Source: CAG-492 sp045643465 (GTDB lineage Bacteria; Bacillota; Clostridia; TANB77; CAG-508). From it: DNA of 64,000 bases. Numbering within the stretch: the stretch's first letter is position 1; every line of letters starts with the position of its first letter. Positions 24,654 to 33,922 of this stretch are shown piece after piece. Below the pieces are notes generated by a model. That model saw only the letters and a list, made by a program, of their open reading frames with translations, was not told where the DNA came from and ran no database searches. The translations under genes and the position numbers were made by a program. The DNA lies in contig JAZUKV010000034.1 of assembly GCA_045643465.1 (NCBI GenBank), forward strand, positions 5,274 to 69,273, written 5' to 3'.

Positions 24654-27386
24654 TTAATAGCCCGTGCGTGGCAATTTTTTAACTTCTAATTTCTTTAAAT
24701 ATGAAATTGTAGGCCATTCAGCTTTATCTTCTAATTCGTGTTCTTTATAGTTTCCAGTTAATTTTGTATAATTTATCCATTTGTCTTCTGCTTTAACTGT
24801 TGGTAACACCCTGCAGAATATAAAAGGCTTTTCAACTGCTTCAAATCCTGATATTACTGTTCCAAATTCTACTTTGTAATCAGTAATATATTCATCTTCT
24901 TCAAGCTCTACTTTTGTAAAATCAATATAGTTATTCTTTTGTGTATTATATTTTCCATATTCAATGTAATCTTCTGATTTATTAGTTTTGTATTTTACTA
25001 TATAATCTAAATCTTCGTTATAAGTACCTGTAAATAATTTAGTAATTCTAACATAATCAGTTGGTAAATTATCTGTCCATGTAAAATTATCTAATGCTAC
25101 ATTTGATGTATTCTTTAATGAATTAAAGCTATATTTAATTTCATCATTTGGTTGTGCTTGTACTAAACCTGTTTTATCAATATCCAGTCCAACTTCAACG
25201 CTCTTATTATCTATTGTTACTGGAATTGTTTTATTATGTTCTCTAATTTGAATTTCGTATTTTTCAGTATTTAATAAATAATAGTCTGAACCAGTATCTT
25301 TTTCTTTTACATAGTAATTTCCATATTCTAATAATTTACTTGTTGCTTTTCCATCTTTTGCAGTAGTAATTGTATCAACTAATTCATCTTTTTCTGTATA
25401 TATTTCAAATACTGCATTTTCAAGTGGTGTACCTTTAACTTCTTTTGTTAATTTGTTGTCATCTTTACTTACTTTTATTATTTCAATTCTACCTTTGATT
25501 TTTTCATTTTCAAAAGTAATATCTGTTATTTGATCTTGTGTTAATGTAACAGTTTCTTTTTTATCACTTAATACATAATTTTGTAGAGTTTTAGTTTCTT
25601 GAATAGTATATTTTTGGTCTATTGGTAATCTCTGTGTTGTTGCCTCTCCGTTTTTGTCAGTCTTTAATGTTTCAACAACATTTCCTTTTTCGTCATATAC
25701 TTTAAATTCTACATTTGCAAGTTTTACTTCATTATTATCCATATCTACTTTAATTACTCTAATTTGTCCCTTTTTCTTTTCGTTAGTAAACGTCATATTT
25801 GTAATTTCATCTTCTTTTAAAGTAACTGTTTGTGGTGTTTCATTTAACACATACCATTTTCCTGTTTTAGTTTCTTGTACTTTATATTCTTGGTCTATTG
25901 GTAATCTTTTGCTTGTAGCCTCTCCATTCTTGTCAGTTTTCAATGTATCTACTACATTTCCTTTTTCATCATATACTTTAAATTCAACATCTGGTATTTT
26001 TACTTCTTTATTGTCTAAATCCACTTTAATCACTTTGATTTGACCTTTTTTCTTTTCATTTGTAAATATCATATTTGTAATTTCATCTTCTTTTAAAGTA
26101 ACTGTTTGTGGTGTTTCATTTAATTTATACCATTTACCTGTTTTAGTTTCTTTTATAGTTAATTTCTCATAATCTCTTATTGGATATTCTTTAGTAGTTG
26201 CTTCTCCATTTTCATTTGTTTTAATTGTTTCTAAAACATTTCCTTTTTGATCTAAAACTTGAAATTCAACATCTTTTAGTTTTACTTCTTTATTATCTTC
26301 ATCTACTTTTATTACTTTAACTTGTCCTTTTTTTAGCTCGTTTTCTATTGTAGTTTTAGTTTCGTTATTCCATTCGATTTTTATAGGTGTATCTTCTGCT
26401 AAGTTGTACCATTTTCCAGTATTTTTCTCTATCACTTTGTAATTTCCTGCACGAAGATTTTTAATATGTATTTCTCCATCTACATTAGTTTTATATGTAC
26501 CAATAACCTTATTAAATTCTTCACTAAATAAGTCAAATTCAACGTTTCCAAGTGCAATTTTATGATTATCTTTATCTACTTTGTATATTGTTAAATCTCC
26601 AGCTTTATGTTTGTTTGTGATTGTTTTATCTGTTATTTTGTTGTAGTATGCTGGAATGTTTATTGTATCTTGCTCTAGTACATAGTCATCGTTGCTCTTA
26701 ACTTCTTTTACTATATAATTTGCTTGATATAAATTGTTAAATGTAACTACTCCATCTGCTCCTGTTGTGGCTGTTCCAATTTCTGTTCCGTCTTCTTTTG
26801 TGATTTTAAATGTTGTATTTGGAATTGGACTATTTGTGTCTGCATCTACCTTTTTAATTTTAATACCTGCAGTATTTCCTTTTATGCTTAAAGTTGCCAC
26901 ACCGCTTGTTAAAACAAGTGGATCTCCTGTAATTGTATAATCTTGTAAAGTTTCATCAAAACTTGTTGCATAAAATACTGCATACGATTTTGATGTTACA
27001 CTTATTCTTATTTCTCCGTTAATATCTCCTGTTTCAACACTGCTCTTTGGTAACCTTACTTGAAATGTCTCCCCTGCATTAAATGTGTGTTTTCCATTTC
27101 CATTTGTATCTGTTACTATTGTTCCATTTGGAAATCCTGTAATTGCTACATCATAGCTTGATATTTCAATATTTGCATTTACTGTGTAATTTTGAACATA
27201 GTAATCTCCAGCTACAAACATATTACCTGATTTTTCTGCATTTGCTACTGGGGTTCTATATGTTGCACTTCCATTGTTTCCAATATCAACTAATCTGTGA
27301 ATACAATCTACAATTTCTTGTCCTATTTCATCAGTTGCATAGAAGTCATTTACATCAGATTGACCTAATACGCAATATACAGCCAT
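24654..27386 (-). CDS. Cna-B/SpaA-type adhesin, truncated at both ends
   Basis: A 910-residue open frame. Residues 1-about 170 look like the end of a thioester-type adhesin domain (YCVLGQSDVNDFYATD). About seven SpaA/Cna-B isopeptide-type domains follow (KIKKVDADTNSPIPNTTFKI onward), then a DUF11-like domain, ending KKLPRTGY-stop. The N-terminus has no signal peptide or ribosome binding site and starts 4 bases after the mutS stop. The C-terminus stops one residue after LPRTG, with no membrane span or charged tail. Such adhesins normally need both for sortase anchoring, so this is probably a decaying gene, possibly read at low level by coupling to mutS. Confidence 0.8.
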   Translation of the reverse strand: MAVYCVLGQSDVNDFYATDEIGQEIVDCIHRLVDIGNNGSATYRTPVANAEKSGNMFVAGDYYVQNYTVNANIEISSYDVAITGFPNGTIVTDTNGNGKHTFNAGETFQVRLPKSSVETGDINGEIRISVTSKSYAVFYATSFDETLQDYTITGDPLVLTSGVATLSIKGNTAGIKIKKVDADTNSPIPNTTFKITKEDGTEIGTATTGADGVVTFNNLYQANYIVKEVKSNDDYVLEQDTINIPAYYNKITDKTITNKHKAGDLTIYKVDKDNHKIALGNVEFDLFSEEFNKVIGTYKTNVDGEIHIKNLRAGNYKVIEKNTGKWYNLAEDTPIKIEWNNETKTTIENELKKGQVKVIKVDEDNKEVKLKDVEFQVLDQKGNVLETIKTNENGEATTKEYPIRDYEKLTIKETKTGKWYKLNETPQTVTLKEDEITNMIFTNEKKKGQIKVIKVDLDNKEVKIPDVEFKVYDEKGNVVDTLKTDKNGEATSKRLPIDQEYKVQETKTGKWYVLNETPQTVTLKEDEITNMTFTNEKKKGQIRVIKVDMDNNEVKLANVEFKVYDEKGNVVETLKTDKNGEATTQRLPIDQKYTIQETKTLQNYVLSDKKETVTLTQDQITDITFENEKIKGRIEIIKVSKDDNKLTKEVKGTPLENAVFEIYTEKDELVDTITTAKDGKATSKLLEYGNYYVKEKDTGSDYYLLNTEKYEIQIREHNKTIPVTIDNKSVEVGLDIDKTGLVQAQPNDEIKYSFNSLKNTSNVALDNFTWTDNLPTDYVRITKLFTGTYNEDLDYIVKYKTNKSEDYIEYGKYNTQKNNYIDFTKVELEEDEYITDYKVEFGTVISGFEAVEKPFIFCRVLPTVKAEDKWINYTKLTGNYKEHELEDKAEWPTISYLKKLEVKKLPRTGY
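25480..26340 (-). repeat. Near-identical tandem Cna-B modules
   Basis: Three consecutive modules of about 80 residues share long identical stretches, such as GQIKVIKVD, EFKVYDEKGNVV, LKTDKNGEAT and NETPQTVTLKEDEITNM. High DNA identity between copies would allow copy-number change by recombination. Confidence 0.8.
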
Positions 27387-27390
27387 TTTT

Positions 27391-30006
27391 TTATGATAAT
27401 TTTTCTTTTATTCTTACTAAAGTATTTAATGCATCAATTGGTGTTAATTGATTAAAGTCAATTCTATCTATTTCATGAGCAACTTCTGCAATTTTCAAAT
27501 TATATATTTTAACTGAATCTGCAGCCTCTAATTGCTTTGTACCTTTTTCGATTATTTTATTATTTAACACATTTTTTCTTTCTAGTGACTGTAAAATTTC
27601 ATTTGCCTTTTTAGTTACAATTTGTGGAACACCTGCTAATCTTGCAACATGAACACCATAACTTTCATCAGTTCCACCATTAATTATTTTTCTAAGGAAA
27701 ATAATGTCTTCACCTTTTTCTTTTACTGCTATTGAATAATTTTTAACTCCATCTATTTTATTTTCAAGCTCTGTTAATTCATGATAATGTGTTGCAAATA
27801 ATGTTTTAGCTCCACATTTTTCTGTATCAGCAATATATTCTGCAACAGCCCATGCAATTGATAGTCCATCATATGTAGATGTTCCCCTTCCAATTTCATC
27901 TAATATAACTAAACTATTAGCAGTTGCTTCTTTTAATATTGTAGCAACTTCCATCATTTCAACCATAAAAGTACTTTGGCCCATACTTAAATCATCTGAA
28001 GCACCAACTCTTGTAAAGATTTTATCAACAATTCCTATTTTAGCATATGAAGCAGGAACAAAACTTCCTATTTGAGCCATTAATGTAATCAATGCTACTT
28101 GCCTCATATATGTAGACTTACCAGCCATGTTTGGACCTGTAATTATTGCTAATCTATTACTTGACTTATCTAAATATGTATCATTAGGAACAAAATTGCT
28201 TGTTGATATCATCTTTTCTATAACAGGATGTCTTCCTTCTTTTATATCTATAATATCTTCTGAATCTACAATTGGTTTTACATAACCCATATCTTCTGCT
28301 ACAATAGCAAAAGAAACTATAACATCTAATATTGAAACTAAATTAGCAGTTTTTTGAATTCTTTGGATTTGTTTTTCTATCTGAGCTCTAACTTCACAAA
28401 AAGCATTATATTCAAGTATAACAACTCTTTCTTCTGCTCCTAGAATTTTGTTTTCAAGCTCTTTAAGCTCTTCTGTTATATATCTTTCCCCATTTGCTAA
28501 TGTCTGTTTACGTATATACCTATCTGGAACCATAGATAAATTAGATTTAGTAACTTCAAGATAATATCCAAAAACTTTATTAAAACCTATTTTAAGATTT
28601 TTAATTCCTGTTTCTTCCTTTTCTTTTACTTCTAAATCAACTAACCACTTCTTGCCTTCAGTAGTAGCAATTTTTAATTCATCAATTTCTGGATTAAATC
28701 CTATTTTTATTAAATCTCCATCTTTTACTCCTATTGGAGGTTCCTCTACAATTGATTTATCTATAATCTCATATATATCATCTAAAGTATCCATTTCTTC
28801 ATATATATTTTTTAGAAGTCCTGCTCCAGTTCCTGCTAATACGTGCTTAATGCTTGGTAATTGCTTTATTGAATTTTTTAAAGAAATTAAATCTCTACCA
28901 TTTGCATTACCATATGCAATTTTTCCTGCTAATCGTTCAATATCATAAACTTTTTTTAATGATTCAATTACATCTCCACGTAAAATTATAGAATCTTTTA
29001 GCTCTTCAACTGCATTTAATCTATCATTGATTTCCTTTTTATCCACAAGTGGATCATTAATCCATCTTCTTAGCATTCTTCCACCCATTGATGTTGAAGT
29101 TTTATCAAGAACCCATAAAAGAGTACCCTTTTTAGATTTATCTCTCATTTTTTCGGTTAGCTCTAGATTTCTTCTTGCATTAATATCTAAAGCCATATAT
29201 CTTGTAGTATTATATATTTTAATTGTATTTATATGATCTAATCCAGTTTTTTGAGTATCTTCTAAGTATTTTAATAAAGCATTTATTGCATATATTGCTA
29301 GCTTTTTATCTGCTAAATCATTAATTTTGCAATTTGTATCATCTATTATATTGTACATTCCTGATAATAACTCATATTCTCCATCAAAAGAATCTTCTGG
29401 CTCTTGTGATATATATGTTTTAAATCTATCTTTGATTTTATCAATCTCAATTGTACTATTATACATCATTTCGCTAACAATAATTTCTGCTGGAGAATAT
29501 CTTGAAATTTCATCTAATAATCTTGCAAAATTATTTTGTTCAACAATTTGTGTCGCGAAAAATTCTCCTGTTGATATATCACAAACACTAATTCCAAAAT
29601 ATAATCCGCTTTTATATATTGCCATAATATAATTATTTTTCTTCTCTTCAAGAAGATTAGATTCAATTACAGTTCCAGGAGTTACAACTCTTATTACTTC
29701 CCTTTTTACAATTCCCTTTGCTTGCTTTGGATCTTCTACTTGTTCACATATAGCAACTTTGTATCCTTTTTCTATTAATTTTGCAATGTATCCATCTGCT
29801 GCATGGAAAGGAATGCCTGACATTGGAGCTCTTTTATCTTGTCCACAATCTTTTCCTGTTAATGTTAATTCTAATTCCCTAGAAACTATTTCTGCATCTT
29901 CAAAAAACATTTCATAAAAATCGCCTAATCTATAAAATAAAACACAATCACTATACTGTTTTTTTGTATCTAAATAATGTTGCATCATTGGTGAAAATTC
30001 TGCCAT
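27391..30006 (-). CDS. mutS: DNA mismatch repair protein MutS
   Basis: MutS recognises base mismatches. The 871-residue protein starts MAEFSPMMQHYLDTKKQY and has the mismatch-binding LFYRLGDFYEMFFEDA (Phe-x-Glu), Walker A GPNMAGKSTYMRQ, ABC signature SDDLSMGQSTFMVEM, Walker B LVILDEIGRGTSTYDG and a helix-turn-helix end. A longer frame reaches 30057 inside miaB, but the family start and a GAAGGA site support 30006, 20 bp after the miaB stop. miaB-mutS adjacency is typical of Clostridia, where mutL usually follows; here the broken adhesin follows instead. Confidence 0.96.
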   Translation of the reverse strand: MAEFSPMMQHYLDTKKQYSDCVLFYRLGDFYEMFFEDAEIVSRELELTLTGKDCGQDKRAPMSGIPFHAADGYIAKLIEKGYKVAICEQVEDPKQAKGIVKREVIRVVTPGTVIESNLLEEKKNNYIMAIYKSGLYFGISVCDISTGEFFATQIVEQNNFARLLDEISRYSPAEIIVSEMMYNSTIEIDKIKDRFKTYISQEPEDSFDGEYELLSGMYNIIDDTNCKINDLADKKLAIYAINALLKYLEDTQKTGLDHINTIKIYNTTRYMALDINARRNLELTEKMRDKSKKGTLLWVLDKTSTSMGGRMLRRWINDPLVDKKEINDRLNAVEELKDSIILRGDVIESLKKVYDIERLAGKIAYGNANGRDLISLKNSIKQLPSIKHVLAGTGAGLLKNIYEEMDTLDDIYEIIDKSIVEEPPIGVKDGDLIKIGFNPEIDELKIATTEGKKWLVDLEVKEKEETGIKNLKIGFNKVFGYYLEVTKSNLSMVPDRYIRKQTLANGERYITEELKELENKILGAEERVVILEYNAFCEVRAQIEKQIQRIQKTANLVSILDVIVSFAIVAEDMGYVKPIVDSEDIIDIKEGRHPVIEKMISTSNFVPNDTYLDKSSNRLAIITGPNMAGKSTYMRQVALITLMAQIGSFVPASYAKIGIVDKIFTRVGASDDLSMGQSTFMVEMMEVATILKEATANSLVILDEIGRGTSTYDGLSIAWAVAEYIADTEKCGAKTLFATHYHELTELENKIDGVKNYSIAVKEKGEDIIFLRKIINGGTDESYGVHVARLAGVPQIVTKKANEILQSLERKNVLNNKIIEKGTKQLEAADSVKIYNLKIAEVAHEIDRIDFNQLTPIDALNTLVRIKEKLS

Positions 30007-30026
30007 ACTTATTCGTCCTTCTTTCT

Positions 30027-31406
30027 TTATTCTTCTATCTTCCCTTTTAAATACCACATATGCTCTGAAACTATTTTAATCTTTACAACTTTGCCAATTA
30101 AATCTTCTGAGCCTTCAAAATTTATAACTTTATTTGAATCAGTTCTTGCAGTTAGTAATTTTTCATTAGTCTTGCTTTTACCTTCCACCAAAACTTCTTG
30201 AACTGTATTTATATATTTTTTATTATTTTCTTCTATTTGGCTTTCAACAAGATTTTTTAATTTTTCAAATCTTTCATGCTTAATCTCTTCTTCTACCTGA
30301 TTTTCCATTTTATCTGCTGGAGTTCCAACCCTTCTTGAATATATAAACATGAATACTTGATCATAATTTACCTTATTTACTACATCTAAAGTATCCTCAA
30401 AATCTTCTTCTGTTTCACCTGGGAATCCTACTATTATATCTGTTGACAATGATAAATTAGGAATTGTATTTTTCATTTTATCTACTAATGCCAAATATTG
30501 CTCTTTACTATATTTTCTGTTCATTTTCTTTAGTATTTCTGTACTTCCTGATTGCAATGGTAAGTGAATCATTTTTGATACTTTTTCACAACTTTTAATT
30601 GCTTCTATAACATCATCTGAAAAATCCTTTGGGTGTGGAGAAATAAATTTTATTTTTTCTATTCCTTTTATTTTATTAATTGATCTTAATAATTGTGCAA
30701 AATTGTTAATACCTAAGTTGCCATTACCTTTATATGAATTAACATTCTGACCCAATAAAGTAACTTCTTTATATCCATTTCTTGCTAAATCTTCAATCTC
30801 ATTTATAATATCCTCTGGATTTCTGCTACGCTCTCTTCCTCTCACATATGGAACTATACAATAACTGCAAAAATTATTGCATCCATTCATTATAGTAACA
30901 GAAGCTTTTGTTGTATCATTTCTTTTAATTGGCAATCCTTCAATAACTTCTCCATCAATATCTAAAATATCAATTATTGATTTGCTATTGCATATTATAT
31001 TGTATAAATCTTCTGGTAATTTATGAAGTGTATGTGTTCCAAATATTATATCTACAAAAGGATAGCTTTTTTTGATTTTTTCAACTATATGTTTTTCTTG
31101 CATCATACAACCACATATTGCAATTATTGTCCCTTTTTGCTCTTTGTATTTTTTAACTTCTCCTAATTTTCCGAATAATTTATCTTCTGCATTTTCTCTA
31201 ACACAGCAAGTATTAAAAATTATACAATCAGCATCACTTATTTCTTCAGTTAATGAATAATTCATTTCTTCCATCATTCCAGAAATTTTTTCAGAATCAT
31301 TTTCATTAAGCTGACAACCCATTGTAAAAATAGAATATTTATAATTTTTTGCTTCATTTAATTCTTTTACTTTTTTCATAAATTCTTTTTGATTTTCTAT
31401 ATCCAC
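30027..31406 (-). CDS. miaB: tRNA-2-methylthio-N6-dimethylallyladenosine synthase MiaB
   Basis: MiaB is a radical-SAM methylthiotransferase acting at A37 of tRNAs. The 459-residue protein has an N-terminal UPF0004 domain with cluster cysteines (TMGCQLNENDSEK, NTCCVREN, CGCMMQEK), the radical SAM motif CNNFCSYCIVPYVRGRE and a C-terminal TRAM domain (VLVEGKSKTNEKLLTART). It starts at GTG (31406) with AAAGGAG about 12 bases upstream. mutS follows. Confidence 0.95.
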   Translation of the reverse strand: MDIENQKEFMKKVKELNEAKNYKYSIFTMGCQLNENDSEKISGMMEEMNYSLTEEISDADCIIFNTCCVRENAEDKLFGKLGEVKKYKEQKGTIIAICGCMMQEKHIVEKIKKSYPFVDIIFGTHTLHKLPEDLYNIICNSKSIIDILDIDGEVIEGLPIKRNDTTKASVTIMNGCNNFCSYCIVPYVRGRERSRNPEDIINEIEDLARNGYKEVTLLGQNVNSYKGNGNLGINNFAQLLRSINKIKGIEKIKFISPHPKDFSDDVIEAIKSCEKVSKMIHLPLQSGSTEILKKMNRKYSKEQYLALVDKMKNTIPNLSLSTDIIVGFPGETEEDFEDTLDVVNKVNYDQVFMFIYSRRVGTPADKMENQVEEEIKHERFEKLKNLVESQIEENNKKYINTVQEVLVEGKSKTNEKLLTARTDSNKVINFEGSEDLIGKVVKIKIVSEHMWYLKGKIEE

Positions 31407-31514
31407 TTTTAATAAATTCTCCTTTAAATTAATAACGCCATTTTACTACATATTTTGCTTTTTTTCAACAGTTTTTACTTGTTTAAAATTGAATATTCAC
31501 TTCTATTTTACACA

Positions 31515-31546
31515 CAAAAAAAACGAAATAGTTTTTTCTATTTCGC
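31515..31546 (-). terminator. Terminator after rpmE
   Basis: The 8-bp stem CGAAATAG/CTATTTCG with a 6-nt loop is followed on the minus strand by eight T. Confidence 0.88.
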
Positions 31547-31548
31547 TT

Positions 31549-31749
31549 TTATTTGATACCATATTTGTTTTTGAATTTTTCAATTCTACCACCAGTTTTT
31601 TCGATTTTAATGTTGTTTGTATAATATGGATGACATTTTGAACATGAATCAACTTTCATATCTTTTTTAGTTGAATTTGTTGTCATTACATTTCCACAAG
31701 CACAAGTGATAGTTGCTTCTTGATAATTTGGATGTATTCCGTCTTTCAT
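31549..31749 (-). CDS. rpmE: 50S ribosomal protein L31
   Basis: A 66-residue L31 of the cysteine-containing (zinc, C+) type: MKDGIHPNYQEATITCACGN, then DSCSKCHPYYT. It ends in a basic tail. It is monocistronic, with a GGAGAGGTG site and its own terminator. The four cysteines indicate zinc binding. Confidence 0.96.
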   Translation of the reverse strand: MKDGIHPNYQEATITCACGNVMTTNSTKKDMKVDSCSKCHPYYTNNIKIEKTGGRIEKFKNKYGIK

Positions 31750-31834
31750 TATGTATTCACCTCTCCTTTAATTAATTAAATAAAACTGTATAATATATTA
31801 ACACATATTTTTTAATTTTTCAATAGTTTTGTAA

Positions 31835-31984
31835 TTATTTTTCTTGTAAACTTTGTACATATGTAGCTGATGACTCTAATTCATTTTTTAAAGATGCTTT
31901 TTTTACTAACTTTGAAACTACATTAAATAAGCATAGTACAATAAGTATAAATAATAATAATTTTCTCCATATTTTTGCTAACAT
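31835..31984 (-). CDS. Small membrane protein (49 aa)
   Basis: I do not recognise this short frame. It starts MLAKIWRKLLLFILIVLCLF, giving one membrane segment after a basic N-terminus, followed by a charged helix (KKASLKNELESSATYVQSLQ). An AAGGAGAG site lies 6 bases before the ATG. It occupies the 396-bp gap between rpmE and tRNA-Trp. The strong initiation signal makes it likely to be real. Confidence 0.55.
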   Translation of the reverse strand: MLAKIWRKLLLFILIVLCLFNVVSKLVKKASLKNELESSATYVQSLQEK

Positions 31985-32110
31985 AATATCTCTCCTTTAC
32001 ATTAGACATACATACATTATACTATAATTATACATTTTGTCAACCCAATATGCTTTAAAATCAATATTATCGTATAATAGTTTTAATAAAATATAATTTA
32101 GTATTGCTTT

Positions 32111-32137
32111 TTGAAAAAAATTATGCTACTATATTAT
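32111..32137 (+). promoter_or_regulatory. Candidate promoter of tRNA-Trp
   Basis: TTGAAA (32111-32116) and TATTAT (32132-32137) are 15 bp apart; the -10 is 8 bases before the tRNA. By eye only. Confidence 0.35.
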
Positions 32138-32145
32138 TTGTTGAT

Positions 32146-32221
32146 AGGGGTATGGTGTCAATGGTTAGCATGATGGTCTCCAAAACCACAGGTCTGAGTT
32201 CGAGTCTTAGTACCCCTGCCA
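32146..32221 (+). tRNA. tRNA-Trp (CCA anticodon)
   Basis: Acceptor AGGGGTA pairs with TACCCCT. The anticodon stem GGT/ACC encloses CTCCAAA, giving anticodon CCA. The T arm contains GTTCGAG. Discriminator G and CCA are encoded. It is the only tRNA seen in the window. Confidence 0.95.
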
Positions 32222-32275
32222 ATTTTTTTTTGCACAAATTCTAGAATTAGTTATATTTTATAAGGAGTATATATT

Positions 32276-32752
32276 ATGCGAAAAATTACACAAAAATTTA
32301 TTGATTTTATTCTTAAAATATCTCAAAAAATATTTCCAAAAAAATTATTTGAAATTGAAAAAAAATTTTTAACAATTGAAATCGTTTTATATATTTTTTT
32401 CGGAGTACTAACAACAATCGTTAATATCGGAGTTTTTTCTTTATTAACAATTTGCTTTAATCTAGAAGAAAACTTATCTAATGTTATAGCAATAATTATA
32501 TCTGTATTATTTGCTTACTTTAGTAACAAAGATTTAGTATTTAATTCAAAAGCTACTTCTCTAAAAGAAAAATTTTATGAATTTCTAAAATTTATGCTTG
32601 GTAGAGCTTTTACTATGGTAGTTGAATTAGTTGGATTTTATGTATTATTTAATTTGTTAGGAATTCCAAGATTAATTAGTAAAACATCAATTACTATTAT
32701 TGTTATAATACTAAATTTTTTCATAAGTAAATTTTTCGCTTTTAAAAAATAA
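32276..32752 (+). CDS. GtrA family membrane protein
   Basis: A 158-residue protein with a 45-residue basic N-terminal extension and four membrane segments. It has the GtrA pattern YIFFGVLTTIVNIGVFSLLT, ISVLFAYFSNKDLVF and a final FFISKFFAFKK. GtrA-like proteins help move undecaprenyl-linked sugars or anchor glycosyltransferases in surface polysaccharide pathways; no partner gene is adjacent. An AAGGAG site precedes the ATG and a strong terminator follows. Confidence 0.88.
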   Translation: MRKITQKFIDFILKISQKIFPKKLFEIEKKFLTIEIVLYIFFGVLTTIVNIGVFSLLTICFNLEENLSNVIAIIISVLFAYFSNKDLVFNSKATSLKEKFYEFLKFMLGRAFTMVVELVGFYVLFNLLGIPRLISKTSITIIVIILNFFISKFFAFKK

Positions 32753-32756
32753 TTTA

Positions 32757-32783
32757 AGCTAAAAGAAATATTTTCTTTTAGCT
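32757..32783 (+). terminator. Terminator after gtrA-like gene
   Basis: The 12-bp stem AGCTAAAAGAAA/TTTCTTTTAGCT has a 3-nt loop and is followed by T7. It lies 11 bases before the GGAGG of the M23 gene, so that gene depends on read-through or on a promoter inside gtrA. Confidence 0.88.
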
Positions 32784-32804
32784 TTTTTTATAAGGAGGTC
32801 TTTA

Positions 32805-33386
32805 ATTATATATAAATTTAATCGTTTTTATCTTTTTATATTATTTTTTTCTATTTTTATAATAATATTCTTTTCATCTACTTTTATTCAGTATTCAAAT
32901 ACTTCTTCAAATCAAACAATTTTTTCTCAGGATATTCCAGATAATAAGTTTTTATGGCCTTTAGTTAATTATAAAAATATCAGCTCCTACTTTGGAAAAA
33001 GAGCATCACCAACTGCATATGCATCTTCATATCATAAAGGAATTGATATCCCTGCACCAGCTGGAACAAATATTTATGCTGCAATGTCTGGAACAGTCAT
33101 ATCTGCAAAATTTAGTGGAAGTGGTGGTTGCACTGTTACAATTCAAAGTGGAAATATTTTTACGTCTTATTGTCATGTTTCTCCTAATTTTTTGGTTGCA
33201 CCAGGTATATATGTTGAAAAAGGACAACTAATTGCTCAAGTAGGTCCTAAAAATATCTATGGTTTCCCTGAAAATATTTATAAAGATTCTAGTGGTAATC
33301 CTACAAATGGAGCCACAACAGGATCACATCTTCATTTTGCTGTACGAAATGGTACTGAATATGTTAATCCTCTATTATTTTTTTAG
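32805..33386 (+). CDS. M23 family metallopeptidase (LytM-like), ATT start
   Basis: A 193-residue membrane-anchored or secreted peptidoglycan endopeptidase. It has an N-terminal hydrophobic segment (residues about 7-24), then WPLVNYKNISSYFGKRASP, the zinc motif HKGIDIPAPAG and HLHFAVRNGTEYVNP. The frame has no ATG, GTG or TTG until 33084, which would remove the signal, the WPL and HxxxD regions and leave a dead fragment. A GGAGG at 32794-32798 lies 6 bases before an in-frame ATT at 32805, the best start (ATA at 32808 is the alternative). Confidence 0.82.
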   Translation: MIYKFNRFYLFILFFSIFIIIFFSSTFIQYSNTSSNQTIFSQDIPDNKFLWPLVNYKNISSYFGKRASPTAYASSYHKGIDIPAPAGTNIYAAMSGTVISAKFSGSGGCTVTIQSGNIFTSYCHVSPNFLVAPGIYVEKGQLIAQVGPKNIYGFPENIYKDSSGNPTNGATTGSHLHFAVRNGTEYVNPLLFF

Positions 33387-33404
33387 CTATTATAAAAAAT
33401 AAAA

Positions 33405-33424
33405 CAGTAAGATTGCTCTTACTG
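33405..33424. terminator. Bidirectional terminator, M23 gene and CD1247-like gene
   Basis: A 7-bp stem CAGTAAG/CTTACTG lies between converging genes, with A-rich flank on one side. T tracts are modest. Confidence 0.7.
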
Positions 33425-33431
33425 CTTCATA

Positions 33432-33905
33432 TTAATCTTCTTCCGCATCATCTTCTGAACTTTCGCATCCTCCGCAAGAATGACAATTTCCAGAACATCC
33501 AGAAAATTCTTCATCATAATCACTATTTAAGTCTAGCTCTATTATATTATGACATTCTGGGCACTCTATTTCATTTTCATCATACTCATTTAAATCTGCA
33601 AAAAATTCATTATTACAATATGGACAAACAATTTCTGATTCATTGTCTTCCTCATCATATATATCTTTCTCAATTGTATTTATAGTATTTTCTACTTTTG
33701 CCAACTTTTTTTCAATATTTTTTTGGCCATTTTCTATATCAATAATTTTTTCATTAACTACTTCGCTCATTCTATCAATTATGTCTATAAAAATTATTGA
33801 CATCTCTGACAATTTGGTTTTTACAAAATTTAATTGCTCTTCATCTGTAATTTTTTCATCGATTTCACTCATTATCTCATGATATTTATTACTTAACTCA
33901 GACAT
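33432..33905 (-). CDS. CD1247-domain-like zinc-ribbon protein
   Basis: A 157-residue acidic protein. The N-terminal coiled-coil helices (about 1-85) are followed by a zinc ribbon (CPYCNNEF then CPECHNII) and a Cys-rich acidic tail (CSGNCHSCGGCESSEDD). It resembles the CD1247 N-terminal-domain family of Clostridia, which has no known function. It lies 17 bp after efp and is probably cotranscribed with it. Confidence 0.75.
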   Translation of the reverse strand: MSELSNKYHEIMSEIDEKITDEEQLNFVKTKLSEMSIIFIDIIDRMSEVVNEKIIDIENGQKNIEKKLAKVENTINTIEKDIYDEEDNESEIVCPYCNNEFFADLNEYDENEIECPECHNIIELDLNSDYDEEFSGCSGNCHSCGGCESSEDDAEED

Positions 33906-33922
33906 TTTAAATTCCTTTCAAA

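Noticed and set aside
30007..30057. N-terminal extension of MutS overlapping miaB
   Set aside because: The family start is MAEFSPMM at 30006, which has its own ribosome binding site.
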